Part shown: positions 24,500 to 33,611 of the stretch, piece after piece
Position numbering within the stretch: position 1 is the stretch's first letter
Layout of the letters: each line of letters starts with the position of its first letter
Assembly: GCF_001754075.1 (NCBI RefSeq)
Contig: NZ_MIEH01000022.1
Coordinates: forward strand, 1-64,000
Direction: 5' to 3'
Source of the DNA: Merdimonas faecis
GTDB taxonomy: Bacteria; Bacillota; Clostridia; Lachnospirales; Lachnospiraceae
DNA length: 64,000 nt
The notes under the pieces: generated by a model
The model's input: only the letters and a program-made list of their open reading frames with translations
What the model was told of the DNA's origin: nothing
Databases searched by the model: none
Made by a program: the position numbers and the translations under genes

Positions 24500-26327
24500 T
24501 TTCTTCCTCCGCAAAAATAGCCCGGCCCTGTTCCAGTATTGTCCGGTTTTCTTCTGTATATGGTACTGCCGGAAGGTGAACAAAGACGGTAGTGCCTTCA
24601 TCCGGTTCACTCTCGATAACCAGCCCATATGCCTTTCCAAACAGAATCTGGATCCGGTTCTTTACATTTACAAGCCCTACTCCTGATCCTTTCTTCTGCA
24701 CTCTCTGACTGTCCGTAAGCAGAAGATCCGCTTCCTCTTTCGGCATGCCAATGCCATTATCCTCCACAGCCAGTATGATCCTTTCTCCTTCCAGCTTGCC
24801 CGTGATCTTTATCTCTCCCGAATCATCCAGACCACTCACACCATAATTGATGGCGTTTTCCAGAATCGGCTGCAGGATCAGCTTTACTGTACAGTAGGAA
24901 TATACCGCCGGGTCCACATCAAAGGTAACAGAAAAGGCATTTTTATACCGGATCTTCTGGATATTCATATAGCTTTCCGCATGTTGAAGCTCATCCCTTA
25001 CCGTGATCACCGTCCGCCCTTTTGACAGACTGATCCGGAAAAGCTTGGCAAGCTGTGAGATCATAAATACAGCCTCGTCATTTTTCTCTCCCTCCACCAT
25101 CCATGTAATCGACTCCAACGCATTATACAGGAAATGAGGATTGATCTGACTCTGGAGTGCTTCCAGTTCACTTTTTCTCCTCTCATTCTGTTCCCATACG
25201 ATCTCTTTCATAAGCAGATCAATCTGTTCATAGGACTTTTGGATCGAATAACCCAGATGCCGGATTTCCTGTGAACCGCCGATATAGATACTGGGCTTCT
25301 CTCCCGCCTCATACTCCACAACAGAATCGTTAAGCCTTAAGATAGGCCTGGAGATACGTACGGAAATCACCCGGTTGATCACCATGAGCATCATGACCAT
25401 CAAAAGAATCAGAATGATGATAAAATACCTCAGATCAGCCATTCCGTGGGTAAATGTGGAATATGGAATCACTCCCACCAGTTTCCATCCTGTATAGCTG
25501 ACGGTATTGACGATAACCTTCCGGTGTTCTCCCCCAAAGTATTCATCATAAACATTGTCATCCCACTGGGCGGCGACCTTGTTATTTTCACTGATGATCC
25601 CATCGCTGATCTGTATCTGCTTGGGATGATATATGATCTTCCCGCTGCTGTCGCATAGATAATAATACTGCCCGCTGCTGGTAGAATTAATCTGCGTCAT
25701 CATCTGCGAGATACCGCTGTAGTCCATGTCTACCAGCAATACCCCAAGCTGTGATTCTCCCCGATTCGTCAGTTCCACTACCCGGCTTAAGGAGATCACC
25801 CAGTAATACCGCTGGGTTCCATCGTCAAACAGGTTCTGAATATGAGGAGTAGAAAAATGCATATTTTCCATTTCATCCATTGCCTGTATAAACCATTCCT
25901 GCTTCGTAACGTTCGGGTCCTCCTTCTGGGAGACAATCGGTTCCGCCGCCAGAAGGCTTCCGTAATTATTATAGATTACAATACTCCTTAGGTTATCCCG
26001 GTTGGCCTCATACAGCAGATTCATACCCTCCTGGATTTTCTCTGACTGGCCAGAGAAATCGTTCTCTTTTACCACATTGTAGTAAGCCACATCCGAAATC
26101 TGGCGCATACGGATCAGATAATCCTCCAGATTCTCCCCCGTCTGCTCCATCATTGTCCGGGAAGTATGTACCACTTCCTGACGGGTCGACATGGAGAACC
26201 ACATATACATGACGATCCCAATGACCATCATGATAGAGATAGAAATCACAGAAAACGCAATCATAAGTGTTGACTGGATCCCTTCCGGCTTTAACTTTTC
26301 TAAACGAGCAATATACTTATCTTTCAC
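24459..26327 (-). CDS. YesM/LytS-type sensor histidine kinase
   Basis: A sensor kinase of about 622 residues with two membrane segments around a roughly 280-residue extracellular dCache-like sensor (AAEPIVSQKEDP, GQYYYLCDSSGKIIYHP), then HAMP (ISVRISRPILRLNDSV), the His_kinase domain with the phospho-His in QSQINPHFLYNALE, and a HATPase domain (VEDNGIGMP, GSGVGLVNVKNR). The GTG at 26327 is chosen: it overlaps the upstream regulator by 11 bases and has GGAG ten bases before; the longer frame from the ATG at 26387 has no ribosome site and would overlap by 71 bases. It pairs with the regulator upstream; together they likely control the mgl sugar transporter. Confidence 0.92.
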   Translation of the reverse strand: MKDKYIARLEKLKPEGIQSTLMIAFSVISISIMMVIGIVMYMWFSMSTRQEVVHTSRTMMEQTGENLEDYLIRMRQISDVAYYNVVKENDFSGQSEKIQEGMNLLYEANRDNLRSIVIYNNYGSLLAAEPIVSQKEDPNVTKQEWFIQAMDEMENMHFSTPHIQNLFDDGTQRYYWVISLSRVVELTNRGESQLGVLLVDMDYSGISQMMTQINSTSSGQYYYLCDSSGKIIYHPKQIQISDGIISENNKVAAQWDDNVYDEYFGGEHRKVIVNTVSYTGWKLVGVIPYSTFTHGMADLRYFIIILILLMVMMLMVINRVISVRISRPILRLNDSVVEYEAGEKPSIYIGGSQEIRHLGYSIQKSYEQIDLLMKEIVWEQNERRKSELEALQSQINPHFLYNALESITWMVEGEKNDEAVFMISQLAKLFRISLSKGRTVITVRDELQHAESYMNIQKIRYKNAFSVTFDVDPAVYSYCTVKLILQPILENAINYGVSGLDDSGEIKITGKLEGERIILAVEDNGIGMPKEEADLLLTDSQRVQKKGSGVGLVNVKNRIQILFGKAYGLVIESEPDEGTTVFVHLPAVPYTEENRTILEQGRAIFAEEENENKTKNRKDEKQ

Positions 26328-27927
26328 TTCCTGTATACTCCGTCCTGTACTTTGAAGGTGATACGCCAAACTGTCTCTTAAATACATAGCTGAAATAATT
26401 TGGATCTGTATATCCTACGCTTTTTGCGATGGTATAGCTCTTGTCATTGGTTTCCAGAAGGAGGCGCAAAGCCTGTTCCATGCGGTATTCTGTCAAATAT
26501 CCAATGAAAGATTTTCCCACCTCTTTTTTAAAGACCGTAGAAAAATAGGAATTCGACACGCCCAGCTCCCTGCATACCGTATCCAGCGAAAGCTCCGCCT
26601 CAAAATAATGGGTCTGCACATACTCCTTCGCCTTTGTGACAAAAGACTGCGTAGACATACTTCTCGCACGGATCATCTGTTCATGCAGAGAAAGACAGAT
26701 GTCTATAAGTCTTTCTCTCAGCGCTTCCGGCTCCAGGTCAAGAAACGTTCTGTAAAGATCATCGACTCTTTTCCCAAACGCCTCCATTGAAATGTCGTGA
26801 TTTGCGGAAAACCGGTACAGCCCGCTCACCAGTTCCATAATCGCAATCTGGTGCCCCTGAAGAGATTGGGCAGGAAATGAATTCTTCGCCAGATATCTGT
26901 CGGCAGCTTCCCGCACTTCTTGCTCAGATCCCAGACAGATTCTTTTAAACAGTTCCCCCAGCCTGGTATCATCTGTCGGATTGCCTCCGGCTGTCTCCTG
27001 CGGATCGATCTCCCGAATATTAACAGCCCGCGAAGCACCATAGATTGCCCGGTAGGAAACTGCTTCCCTTGCTCCGATGTAGGACTTGGCCAGTTCCAGG
27101 ACATCCCGGCACACCTTTCCCACTCCCACAGTGACTACCGCTCCGATCATACGGCGGGCATATCTGCAGAATCTGTCACATTCATCCGTCAAGTCTGCCA
27201 CCTGCCACTCCTCCTCAAACTGAACGATCATAACGGTATTCCCAAGATAAGAGAACGATTTCGCCCGCCACTTTTCTCCAAGCCGTTCCTCCGCCTGCTT
27301 TCGCACAGACGTGTCCAGCAGAAGGGGGTTCATGCCTTCCGGCACCTGTCTGGAAGATGTATGGATCACCAGACAGCAAAATAATGGGCCCGCAAACGCG
27401 ATCTGATAATCCTGGAGATATTTCGGAAGCTCATTTTCCTGGATCCTTCCTTCGATCAGAGTCGAATAAAAGTTTGCCCGCAGAACAGGGAGGGATTCCA
27501 TATAATATCTCTGCAGAACCTCCACGCTTCTCTTTTCACTGATCTCTTGATCCAGTTTGTTCTTTACCTGAATAAAAACTTCTTTTAACTCTGCCGCGTT
27601 GACCGGCTTTAAGATATATTCTTCCACCTCCAGATGGACCGCTTCCTTGGCATATTCAAATTCATCAAAGCCTGTAAAGATCAAAATCTTTGTTGCCGGA
27701 AACTCTCGCTTGATCTGCTGGGATAATTCCATCCCATCCATATAGGGCATCTTAATATCCGTCATCACAATGTCCGGCTGAAATTCTTCCACTAGCTCCA
27801 GAGCCTTGACTCCGTTACTTGCGTAGCCGATCACGGAAAGTCCAAGCTCTTCCCAGTCTATTTTCTTCATAATGACCTGAATAACTTCTTCCTCGTCATC
27901 TACCAACAGTACCGTGTATTTATCCAT
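26317..27927 (-). CDS. AraC-type response regulator (YesN-like)
   Basis: A 536-residue two-component regulator. The receiver domain (1-120) has the acidic pocket VDDEEEV and the phospho-acceptor in MTDIKMPYMDG, with TGFDEFEYAKEAV downstream. A middle region of about 290 residues follows, and the C-terminal 100 residues are an AraC DNA-binding domain with two helix-turn-helix units (LSLDTVCRELGVSNSYFSTVFKKEVG and YTIAKSVGYTDPNYFSYVFKRQFGVSPSKYR). The ATG at 27927 follows AAAGGAATGAGAAAT; the longer frame upstream runs through the promoter and is not used. First gene of the sensor cluster. The likely target is the mglB promoter, which has a good -10 but a poor -35, as expected for an activated promoter. 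Confidence 0.93.
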   Translation of the reverse strand: MDKYTVLLVDDEEEVIQVIMKKIDWEELGLSVIGYASNGVKALELVEEFQPDIVMTDIKMPYMDGMELSQQIKREFPATKILIFTGFDEFEYAKEAVHLEVEEYILKPVNAAELKEVFIQVKNKLDQEISEKRSVEVLQRYYMESLPVLRANFYSTLIEGRIQENELPKYLQDYQIAFAGPLFCCLVIHTSSRQVPEGMNPLLLDTSVRKQAEERLGEKWRAKSFSYLGNTVMIVQFEEEWQVADLTDECDRFCRYARRMIGAVVTVGVGKVCRDVLELAKSYIGAREAVSYRAIYGASRAVNIREIDPQETAGGNPTDDTRLGELFKRICLGSEQEVREAADRYLAKNSFPAQSLQGHQIAIMELVSGLYRFSANHDISMEAFGKRVDDLYRTFLDLEPEALRERLIDICLSLHEQMIRARSMSTQSFVTKAKEYVQTHYFEAELSLDTVCRELGVSNSYFSTVFKKEVGKSFIGYLTEYRMEQALRLLLETNDKSYTIAKSVGYTDPNYFSYVFKRQFGVSPSKYRTEYTGSER

Positions 27928-27972
27928 ATTTCTCATTCCTTTTGTTTCTATTTCACCTGCCAAACCTTTCTC

Positions 27973-28001
27973 ATTATACCAAATGCATAAATCCATGTCA
28001 G
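27973..28001 (-). promoter_or_regulatory. sigma-A promoter of the regulator/kinase/sensor cluster
   Basis: -35 CTGACA (28001-27996), 17-base spacer, -10 TATAAT (27978-27973) on the minus strand, about 45 bases before the regulator ATG. It lies between the mgl terminator and the regulator, so the sensor genes have their own transcription. Confidence 0.7.
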
Positions 28002-28024
28002 CATTTTTCTCTATCTTCAGCAAA

Positions 28025-28076
28025 TACAACAAAACCAGGTCCGTCTCTGTCCAATGCGGATCTGGTTTTTGTTGTA
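28025..28076. terminator. terminator of the mgl operon
   Basis: A stem of about 18 bp (TACAACAAAACCAGGTCCG against CGGATCTGGTTTTTGTTGTA, with small imperfections) and a 13-base loop directly after the mglC stop. The T-rich right arm on each strand makes it plausible in both directions. Confidence 0.65.
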
Positions 28077-28094
28077 TATTATCCGGTTCACTTA

Positions 28095-29750
28095 TTACTT
28101 TTTCTGTACATATTTCAGGCAGTCCAAGGTTACCGCCACAAGAATGATGATACCCGAGAATACAAACTGCAGATTGGTATCAATACCAAGGATTGTAAGA
28201 GAATAGGTAAGGGCTGTGAAGATCAGCACACCGACTACCACGCCGGAAATCTTACCGATACCACCTGTAAAGGACACACCACCTACTACACAGGCTGCAA
28301 TTGCATCAGTTTCCCATCCTTGTCCGTAAGCTGCGGAACCAGAACCAACCATTCTCGCACATTCCAGCCAGGAACCAAATCCATAGAGAATTCCGGCAAG
28401 TACAAATGCTCCTACAGTTACAGCAAATACAGAGATTCCTGATACTGCCGCTGCCTCTGGATTTCCTCCGACTGCATAAAGATTCTTGCCAAAAGTGGTT
28501 TTATTCCAGATAAACCACACGATCACGATAGCGGCTACTGCCCAAAGGATAATGGTCGGGAAACCATTTACCTTTGGAATAATGATCGCCGGGATCGAAG
28601 GCTCGATAGCTCCAAAGGACACTCCCTTGGTCGCATAAGTTACAAGACCGAAGATCATCAGCATATTTGCCATGGTAGAGATAAACGGGTGCATCTTAAA
28701 CTTAGCAGTAAAGAATCCCGCCAGCGTTGTAAAAAATGTACATAAAAGAATACACATTACCAGCGCCAGAATCATTCTTCCTACAATAGACATTCCTGTA
28801 AAATCAAAAATATGTCCGAATACGCCTCCTGTATTGACGCCTTGATGCATAATAATCGTGGCCGTTGTCATGCCCATACCTACCATACGTCCGACAGACA
28901 GATCTGTTCCTGCCAGAAGAATCAGGCCTGCTACTCCCAGCGCCAGGAACATTCTCGGCGATGCCTGCTGCAGAATGTTCAACACGTTATTATATGTAAG
29001 AAGCGGCGCTCCTTTGACCATCGGTGTAATGACACACAGGGCAACAAAAATCAGGATAATAGCAATATACAATCCATTCTGTAAAAGAAATGCCCTCCGG
29101 TTGAATGTATACTTGTAATTCTCCCATTTCTGTGCAGTTGTCTCCAGGAATGTAAATTTGGACATACGCAGCATATCGATCAGATGATATTTATAGGTAT
29201 ATGCAGCATGCCTGCGGTCCTTGATCTGCTGAAGGTTCTGCTCCAGCCCTACCTTCGCGTCAAACTGACGATTTTTATAAACATAATTCTCATCCTTGAC
29301 CTCCTGGTGGTCAGAAAGCTTTGCAACCGTCTCCTTATGTTCTTTTTCCAGCTCTGCCAGCCTCTTCTGATATGCCGCTTTTGCTTCGGCCTTCTCAGCT
29401 TCGCAGCTGGCCTTTACTGATTCATAATAGTCTTTGTCAAAATGTTCTTTGAGATATGCCTCTGCCCTGGCAATCAGTTTGGATATCTCGTCTTTATTCT
29501 TTGCTTCTACCGCTTTCGCCGTCTCCAGTTCCTTCTGAAGCTTTGCGATCGCGCTTTCCCGCTCACTCTTTGTCCGGCTCTTATCTCTCCTGATCCCATC
29601 AATCTTGTTCTGAAGAGACACGACCTGGTCCGTACCGTCTTCTCTCAAACTGTTGATCTTTGCCTGAATCTCTCCCACATGTTCTTCGATCGGCTGGCGA
29701 AGCTTCATTTCCTGCTCAGCCGTCAGAACTTTACTGTTTCCATTTGCCAT
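28095..29750 (-). CDS. mglC: galactose ABC permease with N-terminal coiled-coil extension
   Basis: A 551-residue protein. The last 330 residues are a normal MglC/RbsC-type permease (ARMFLALGVAGLILLAGTDLSVGRMVGM-like region, the AVSGISVFAVTVGAFVLAG loop, VGGVSFTGGIGKISGVVVGV) with eight to ten membrane segments importing galactose or methyl-galactosides. The first 200 residues are unusual: soluble, Lys/Glu-rich, with heptad-like coiled coil (NKIDGIRRDKSRTKSERESAIAKLQKELETAKAVEAKNKDEISKLIARAEAYL). E. coli MglC is about 336 residues and lacks this. The extension should lie in the cytoplasm and could touch MglA or a regulator. 18 bases behind mglA; GAGGGAGATGGATAGAT ribosome site. Confidence 0.93.
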   Translation of the reverse strand: MANGNSKVLTAEQEMKLRQPIEEHVGEIQAKINSLREDGTDQVVSLQNKIDGIRRDKSRTKSERESAIAKLQKELETAKAVEAKNKDEISKLIARAEAYLKEHFDKDYYESVKASCEAEKAEAKAAYQKRLAELEKEHKETVAKLSDHQEVKDENYVYKNRQFDAKVGLEQNLQQIKDRRHAAYTYKYHLIDMLRMSKFTFLETTAQKWENYKYTFNRRAFLLQNGLYIAIILIFVALCVITPMVKGAPLLTYNNVLNILQQASPRMFLALGVAGLILLAGTDLSVGRMVGMGMTTATIIMHQGVNTGGVFGHIFDFTGMSIVGRMILALVMCILLCTFFTTLAGFFTAKFKMHPFISTMANMLMIFGLVTYATKGVSFGAIEPSIPAIIIPKVNGFPTIILWAVAAIVIVWFIWNKTTFGKNLYAVGGNPEAAAVSGISVFAVTVGAFVLAGILYGFGSWLECARMVGSGSAAYGQGWETDAIAACVVGGVSFTGGIGKISGVVVGVLIFTALTYSLTILGIDTNLQFVFSGIIILVAVTLDCLKYVQKK

Positions 29751-29768
29751 ATCTATCCATCTCCCTCA

Positions 29769-31277
29769 CTATAGGTATTTCGCACTGAGTCTCAAAAGCT
29801 CCTCCTGATCCGTTTCTTTGGTATTGACAATCCCGGACAGATGACCGTTGGACATTACGCCGATACGGTTTGTAATTCCCAGGATCTCCGGCATTTCCGA
29901 GGAAACAACGATGATCGTCTTTCCCTGTTTTGCCATATTGATGATCAGTTCATAGATTTCATACTTTGCACCTACGTCGATTCCTCTGGTCGGTTCGTCC
30001 ATCATAAACAACTGTGGTTCCCGCTCCAGCCATTTCCCAAAGATCACCTTCTGCTGATTACCGCCGGAAAGACTTGTGATCATGTCTGAAGGCCCCATAC
30101 ATTTAGTGCGCATGACTTTGATTTCCTTCATTGTCGCCTTCTCCATCTTGGCATCAGAGAGGGCTGGTCCCGTCTTATAGCTGTCCAGATTTGCAATCGT
30201 CGTATTAAAGGTCAGGTCTCCTTTCAGAAACAGCCCATTGGCCTTTCTCTCCTCTGTGATCATAGCAAAGCCATGATCCATCGCTTCTTTTGCGCTGTTA
30301 AAATTCATCAGACGATTGTTAAAATACACACGCCCTGCCGCCCTGGTGCGCACACCAAAAATGGTTTCCAGAAGTTCTGTTCGTCCCGCTCCTACCAGAC
30401 CATACAGTCCAAAAATCTCTCCTTCTCTTACGTCAAAGGAAATATCCTGCAAATACGGCTCGAATTTAGTAGACAAATGCTGAACAGACAAGATCACATC
30501 CTTTGGCGTGTTGTTTACCGGTGGGAACCGGTTCTCTAGAGAACGTCCTACCATCGCTGCAATCAGTTCGTTCATATCTGTCTCTTTGGAGCTTTTAGTC
30601 ATAACAAGATTTCCGTCACGGAGCACAGAGATCTCATCACAGATTTCAAAAATCTCATCCATTTTATGAGAAATATAAATCAAAGAAATCCCTTGCTCTT
30701 TCAACATCCGCATCATATCAAAAAGCTTTTCCACTTCCTGCACCGTCAGTGAGGACGTGGGCTCGTCAAGAACGATCACCTTGGCATTGTAGGAGATCGC
30801 TTTTGCAATCTCACACATCTGTCTCTGTGACACAGACATGTTCCGCATAGGCTGGGTAAGATTGACTGTCATACCCAGTTTTCGGAAAAGTTCGGAAGCT
30901 TCTTTTTTCATTCTGCCTTCATCAATGATTCCCACAGAATTGACCGGATAGCGTCCCAGGAACAAATTATCCATTACATTTCTTTCCAAGCACTGGTTCA
31001 ATTCCTGATGGACCATTGCGATCCCATTTTCAAGAGCATCCTTAGGCCCGGAAAAGCTTACTTCTTTCCCGTCCAGAAAGATTTTTCCCTCATCTTTCTG
31101 ATAAGTACCGAACAGGCACTTCATCATAGTCGACTTACCGGCACCGTTTTCCCCCATCAGTCCCATGACCGTTCCCTGTTTTACATCCAGATTTATGTGA
31201 TCCAGTACCCGGTTGCGGCCAAACGACTTACACATGCCACGGATCGATAAGACGATATCATCTTTCTTATCTGCCAT
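29769..31277 (-). CDS. mglA: galactose ABC importer ATPase
   Basis: A 502-residue protein with two ABC ATPase domains, the form used by sugar importers of the RbsA/MglA group. Domain 1 has the Walker A MGENGAGKSTMMK and signature NMSVSQRQM; domain 2 has a degenerate Walker A region (YGLVGAGRTELLE), the signature SLSGGNQQKV and the DEPTRGIDVGAKYEIY motif of these importers. It works at the inner membrane face with MglB and MglC. The ATG at 31277 is chosen because ACAGGAGTAAAAAGA precedes it; an in-frame start seven codons earlier is not supported. Separated from mglB by an intercistronic hairpin, which may lower its expression relative to the binding protein. Confidence 0.95.
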   Translation of the reverse strand: MADKKDDIVLSIRGMCKSFGRNRVLDHINLDVKQGTVMGLMGENGAGKSTMMKCLFGTYQKDEGKIFLDGKEVSFSGPKDALENGIAMVHQELNQCLERNVMDNLFLGRYPVNSVGIIDEGRMKKEASELFRKLGMTVNLTQPMRNMSVSQRQMCEIAKAISYNAKVIVLDEPTSSLTVQEVEKLFDMMRMLKEQGISLIYISHKMDEIFEICDEISVLRDGNLVMTKSSKETDMNELIAAMVGRSLENRFPPVNNTPKDVILSVQHLSTKFEPYLQDISFDVREGEIFGLYGLVGAGRTELLETIFGVRTRAAGRVYFNNRLMNFNSAKEAMDHGFAMITEERKANGLFLKGDLTFNTTIANLDSYKTGPALSDAKMEKATMKEIKVMRTKCMGPSDMITSLSGGNQQKVIFGKWLEREPQLFMMDEPTRGIDVGAKYEIYELIINMAKQGKTIIVVSSEMPEILGITNRIGVMSNGHLSGIVNTKETDQEELLRLSAKYL

Positions 31278-31334
31278 TCTTTTTACTCCTGTTCCCATAT
31301 TGCTATATTAATTTTCAGTAACTCTTTTTAATAA

Positions 31335-31366
31335 GTTATTAGGGAGAATTTCTTCTCCCTAATAAC
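31335..31366 (-). other. intercistronic hairpin between mglB and mglA
   Basis: A perfect 14-bp stem (GTTATTAGGGAGAA/TTCTCCCTAATAAC) with a 4-base loop, not followed by a T-run on the minus strand. It is best read as an mRNA-stabilising or partly attenuating structure that raises mglB levels above mglAC. That role is inference from other binding-protein operons. Confidence 0.65.
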
Positions 31367-31391
31367 CCCTTCATTCCTGTTTCAATAACTG

Positions 31392-32681
31392 TTATTGACT
31401 AAGTATTGATGTGTAGGAAGACGCATTATCTGTCTTAACCATGTTAATGGCAAACGCATCATACTGGCTTGGATTTCCAAGACGGTTTGTAATGTTGGAC
31501 TCTGTCTGTCCGTCACCACCGATGTATTCAACTTCCAGATTCAAAAGATCATCATAGTTCTGAAGCAGCGGCTGATAAGTAGAGCTTAAGAAGTTATCAG
31601 AAGCATTGTAGATGTTCAGCCATACTTTCTTCACCGGAGATGCGCTCTCGTCAAGCTGTTTGGAAACAGGCTCGTAAACCTTAGTAGAGTCTGTGAAGTC
31701 CTGATAGTTATCTGCGGTAACTGCAACGTTCAATGCATAGTAGGAGCGCTCTTCTTCGCTGTATCTGTATACGTCCTCACTCAGAACATTTCCAGCCTCA
31801 TCTGCCGTGCCGATACCAGTATCAATGTCTACACCGTCAAGGGCATTACGCAGAACACGAAGTGTCAGGTAAGCCTGTACATCCGCATGCTGGCTGATGG
31901 TTCCGCCATAGCCTTCAGCGATAGCTGCTACTGCATCGTTATTAGCATCGTATCCAAAAGTAGGAACTTCATTATCTTTGGACCATGCATTAAACATAGA
32001 CATTCCCATTCCGTCATTATTAGAAACAACAACATCAATATCCTCTCCAAAAGAAGAAGACCATGTTCCGATCGCATTTCCTGCTGTTGCTGCATCCCAG
32101 GTAGCTCCTGCGGAGTTCTTCATCTCCTGTGAAGCAAGCTCGCGGACTACATAAGATGTGCCGTCAACTTCAAGGGTCCCATCCTGTACAGCAGATGCAG
32201 AACCATCTGTGTTTGTTCCGATTGGATCGCTGTTGATGTTGCCGTCTTTTTCAACGCCGGTTCCCAGGGCTTTGCGGACACCTCTCGTACGTGCGATAGA
32301 ATCGTTATGTCCGATATCTCCGATTGCCAGAACATATCCGATCACTCCGTCACCGTTCCGGTCAATAGTATCAATGTTAGCCTCAATATAATCTTTAACC
32401 ATGGTTCCCTGAAGCTCTGCACCCTGATTTGCATCGAAGCCTACATAATATGTATTTTCATTGAAGTTCAGAGCGGTCGTATCCAGCTCTCCGGTCGAAC
32501 TATTGGAAGGCTGACGATTAAACCAAACCAGAGGTTTGTCCTTGTTCGCCACATCCCCGCTTGAACTGGAACTTTCCCCTGATCCAGAATCTCCGCTTCC
32601 CGAGTCTCCGCTTGAACCGCATGCAGCTACAGAAAGGCTGAGCATTGCTGCGATTGTCAATAAAGCCATCTTTCTTTTCAT
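31392..32681 (-). CDS. mglB: circularly permuted galactose-binding lipoprotein
   Basis: A 429-residue lipoprotein (lipobox VAAC, Cys21, then a Ser/Gly-rich linker). The galactose-binding fold is present but in rotated order. The mature chain begins with KPLVWFNRQP, which in normal MglB proteins lies near residue 110. It goes on through the calcium loop DRNGDGVIG, GHNDSIARTRG, SNNDGMGMS and FGYDANND to the usual C-terminal helix (TADNYQDF). It then adds, at residues 348-429, the usual N-terminal segment (VKKVWLNIYNASDNF...FAINMVKTDNASSYTSIL). All main ligand positions are kept. First gene of mglB-mglA-mglC; it should deliver galactose/glucose to the importer. A -10 TATACT lies at 32738-32733 with no good -35, suggesting activation. 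Confidence 0.9.
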   Translation of the reverse strand: MKRKMALLTIAAMLSLSVAACGSSGDSGSGDSGSGESSSSSGDVANKDKPLVWFNRQPSNSSTGELDTTALNFNENTYYVGFDANQGAELQGTMVKDYIEANIDTIDRNGDGVIGYVLAIGDIGHNDSIARTRGVRKALGTGVEKDGNINSDPIGTNTDGSASAVQDGTLEVDGTSYVVRELASQEMKNSAGATWDAATAGNAIGTWSSSFGEDIDVVVSNNDGMGMSMFNAWSKDNEVPTFGYDANNDAVAAIAEGYGGTISQHADVQAYLTLRVLRNALDGVDIDTGIGTADEAGNVLSEDVYRYSEEERSYYALNVAVTADNYQDFTDSTKVYEPVSKQLDESASPVKKVWLNIYNASDNFLSSTYQPLLQNYDDLLNLEVEYIGGDGQTESNITNRLGNPSQYDAFAINMVKTDNASSYTSILSQ

Positions 32682-32844
32682 ATACTTTTCTCCCTTCTTT
32701 AAAGACTTTTATCGTCCTTTATTGATATTGTCAGTATATCGGAGTTGTCTTTGAGAAAACATAGAATATTTTTGGCTCTACCTTCAAATTTTTAAGATTT
32801 TATAATTTCCTTGAAATGGAAAATCAAATGATATTATTTAGAAA

Positions 32845-32905
32845 AAGATGCCACACGGGCGATGTCGATCAGCTTAACTTCTCGACATCGCCCGTGTGGC
32901 ATCTT
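32845..32905 (-). terminator. perfect 24-bp terminator hairpin overlapping the DUF5714 gene end
   Basis: Arms 32845-32868 and 32882-32905 are exact complements over 24 bases; the 13-base loop (32869-32881) contains the stop codon of the DUF5714 gene, and TTTTTC follows on the minus strand. One arm thus encodes the last eight residues of the protein. Confidence 0.85.
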
Positions 32906-33611
32906 CCTTTGGATGATAAGGACATTTTCCACGCAGACACTGCTGGTTTTCCACATGGAATCCACATTCTATTTTTTCGGGCAGTTCCATTTCTATGCCC
33001 AGTTCTTCTTTTGTCATCTGCACGGCTTCTTTTACAGCCGTAAAGGTATCACGTTTACAGCACCTGGGACCGCCGATCTCACCGATGGCGTTTAAAGCTC
33101 TGGATGTCATACGGTTGGAAAGCCCCCAGGATTTCCCGCTTAAAGGCGTGGCTTTTGTTATGATACTCATATAGATGCCAGTGCTGACACCTGCTCCGCA
33201 GCATCCCCAGAACCCGCACACGCCGCCCGGCACCTGTCCGCCCCGTTCTTTCATTTCCGCAAGCGCCCAGTCAAGATCCACTTCTCCGCCGCTGTTATGA
33301 TACGCGGCCAGAAGCGCCGCACCTGCCATCACATGATGCTCCGGGCCATGCATATAAATGTACGGATCTGCCATGATCTTCTGCATGATCTCAATAGGAT
33401 TTCTGGATTTTGTAGTCCGGCACTCCCGCATAACCGCCTCGATGCCTTTTCTGGCATGGCAGGCATCACAGACATAATGCCCGTCTTTACAGGATGCATG
33501 GCTTAACTCCCTTTTCCCACAGAAAACACAGGTCATTTCCTTTGCCTCCTGAAAATAAACCAGATCCGCCCCGCAGATCAGGCAGGCTCCGCGTCGTTCT
33601 GTTTCTCCCAT
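32874..33611 (-). CDS. DUF5714 cysteine-rich protein
   Basis: A 245-residue cytoplasmic protein rich in Cys and His. The N-terminus has paired CxxC motifs like a zinc or iron-sulfur site (CLICG, CVFCG, then CKDGHYVCDACH). The body has MHGPEHHVMAGAALLAAYHN, GFWGCCGAGVSTGIYMSI and a late CGFHVENQQCLRGKCPYH cluster. This matches the DUF5714 family, which I know only as uncharacterised and common in anaerobes. Its ATG shares one base with the nagA stop (TAATG), so it is translationally coupled to nagA. A redox or metal-dependent role is possible, but nothing proves it. Confidence 0.82.
   Translation of the reverse strand: MGETERRGACLICGADLVYFQEAKEMTCVFCGKRELSHASCKDGHYVCDACHARKGIEAVMRECRTTKSRNPIEIMQKIMADPYIYMHGPEHHVMAGAALLAAYHNSGGEVDLDWALAEMKERGGQVPGGVCGFWGCCGAGVSTGIYMSIITKATPLSGKSWGLSNRMTSRALNAIGEIGGPRCCKRDTFTAVKEAVQMTKEELGIEMELPEKIECGFHVENQQCLRGKCPYHPKEDATRAMSRS

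Noticed and set aside
31392-32681. MglB read as truncated at the N-terminus with an unrelated C-terminal domain
   Set aside because: The C-terminal 82 residues match the missing N-terminal strands of the paralogue in order and length, so circular permutation explains both.
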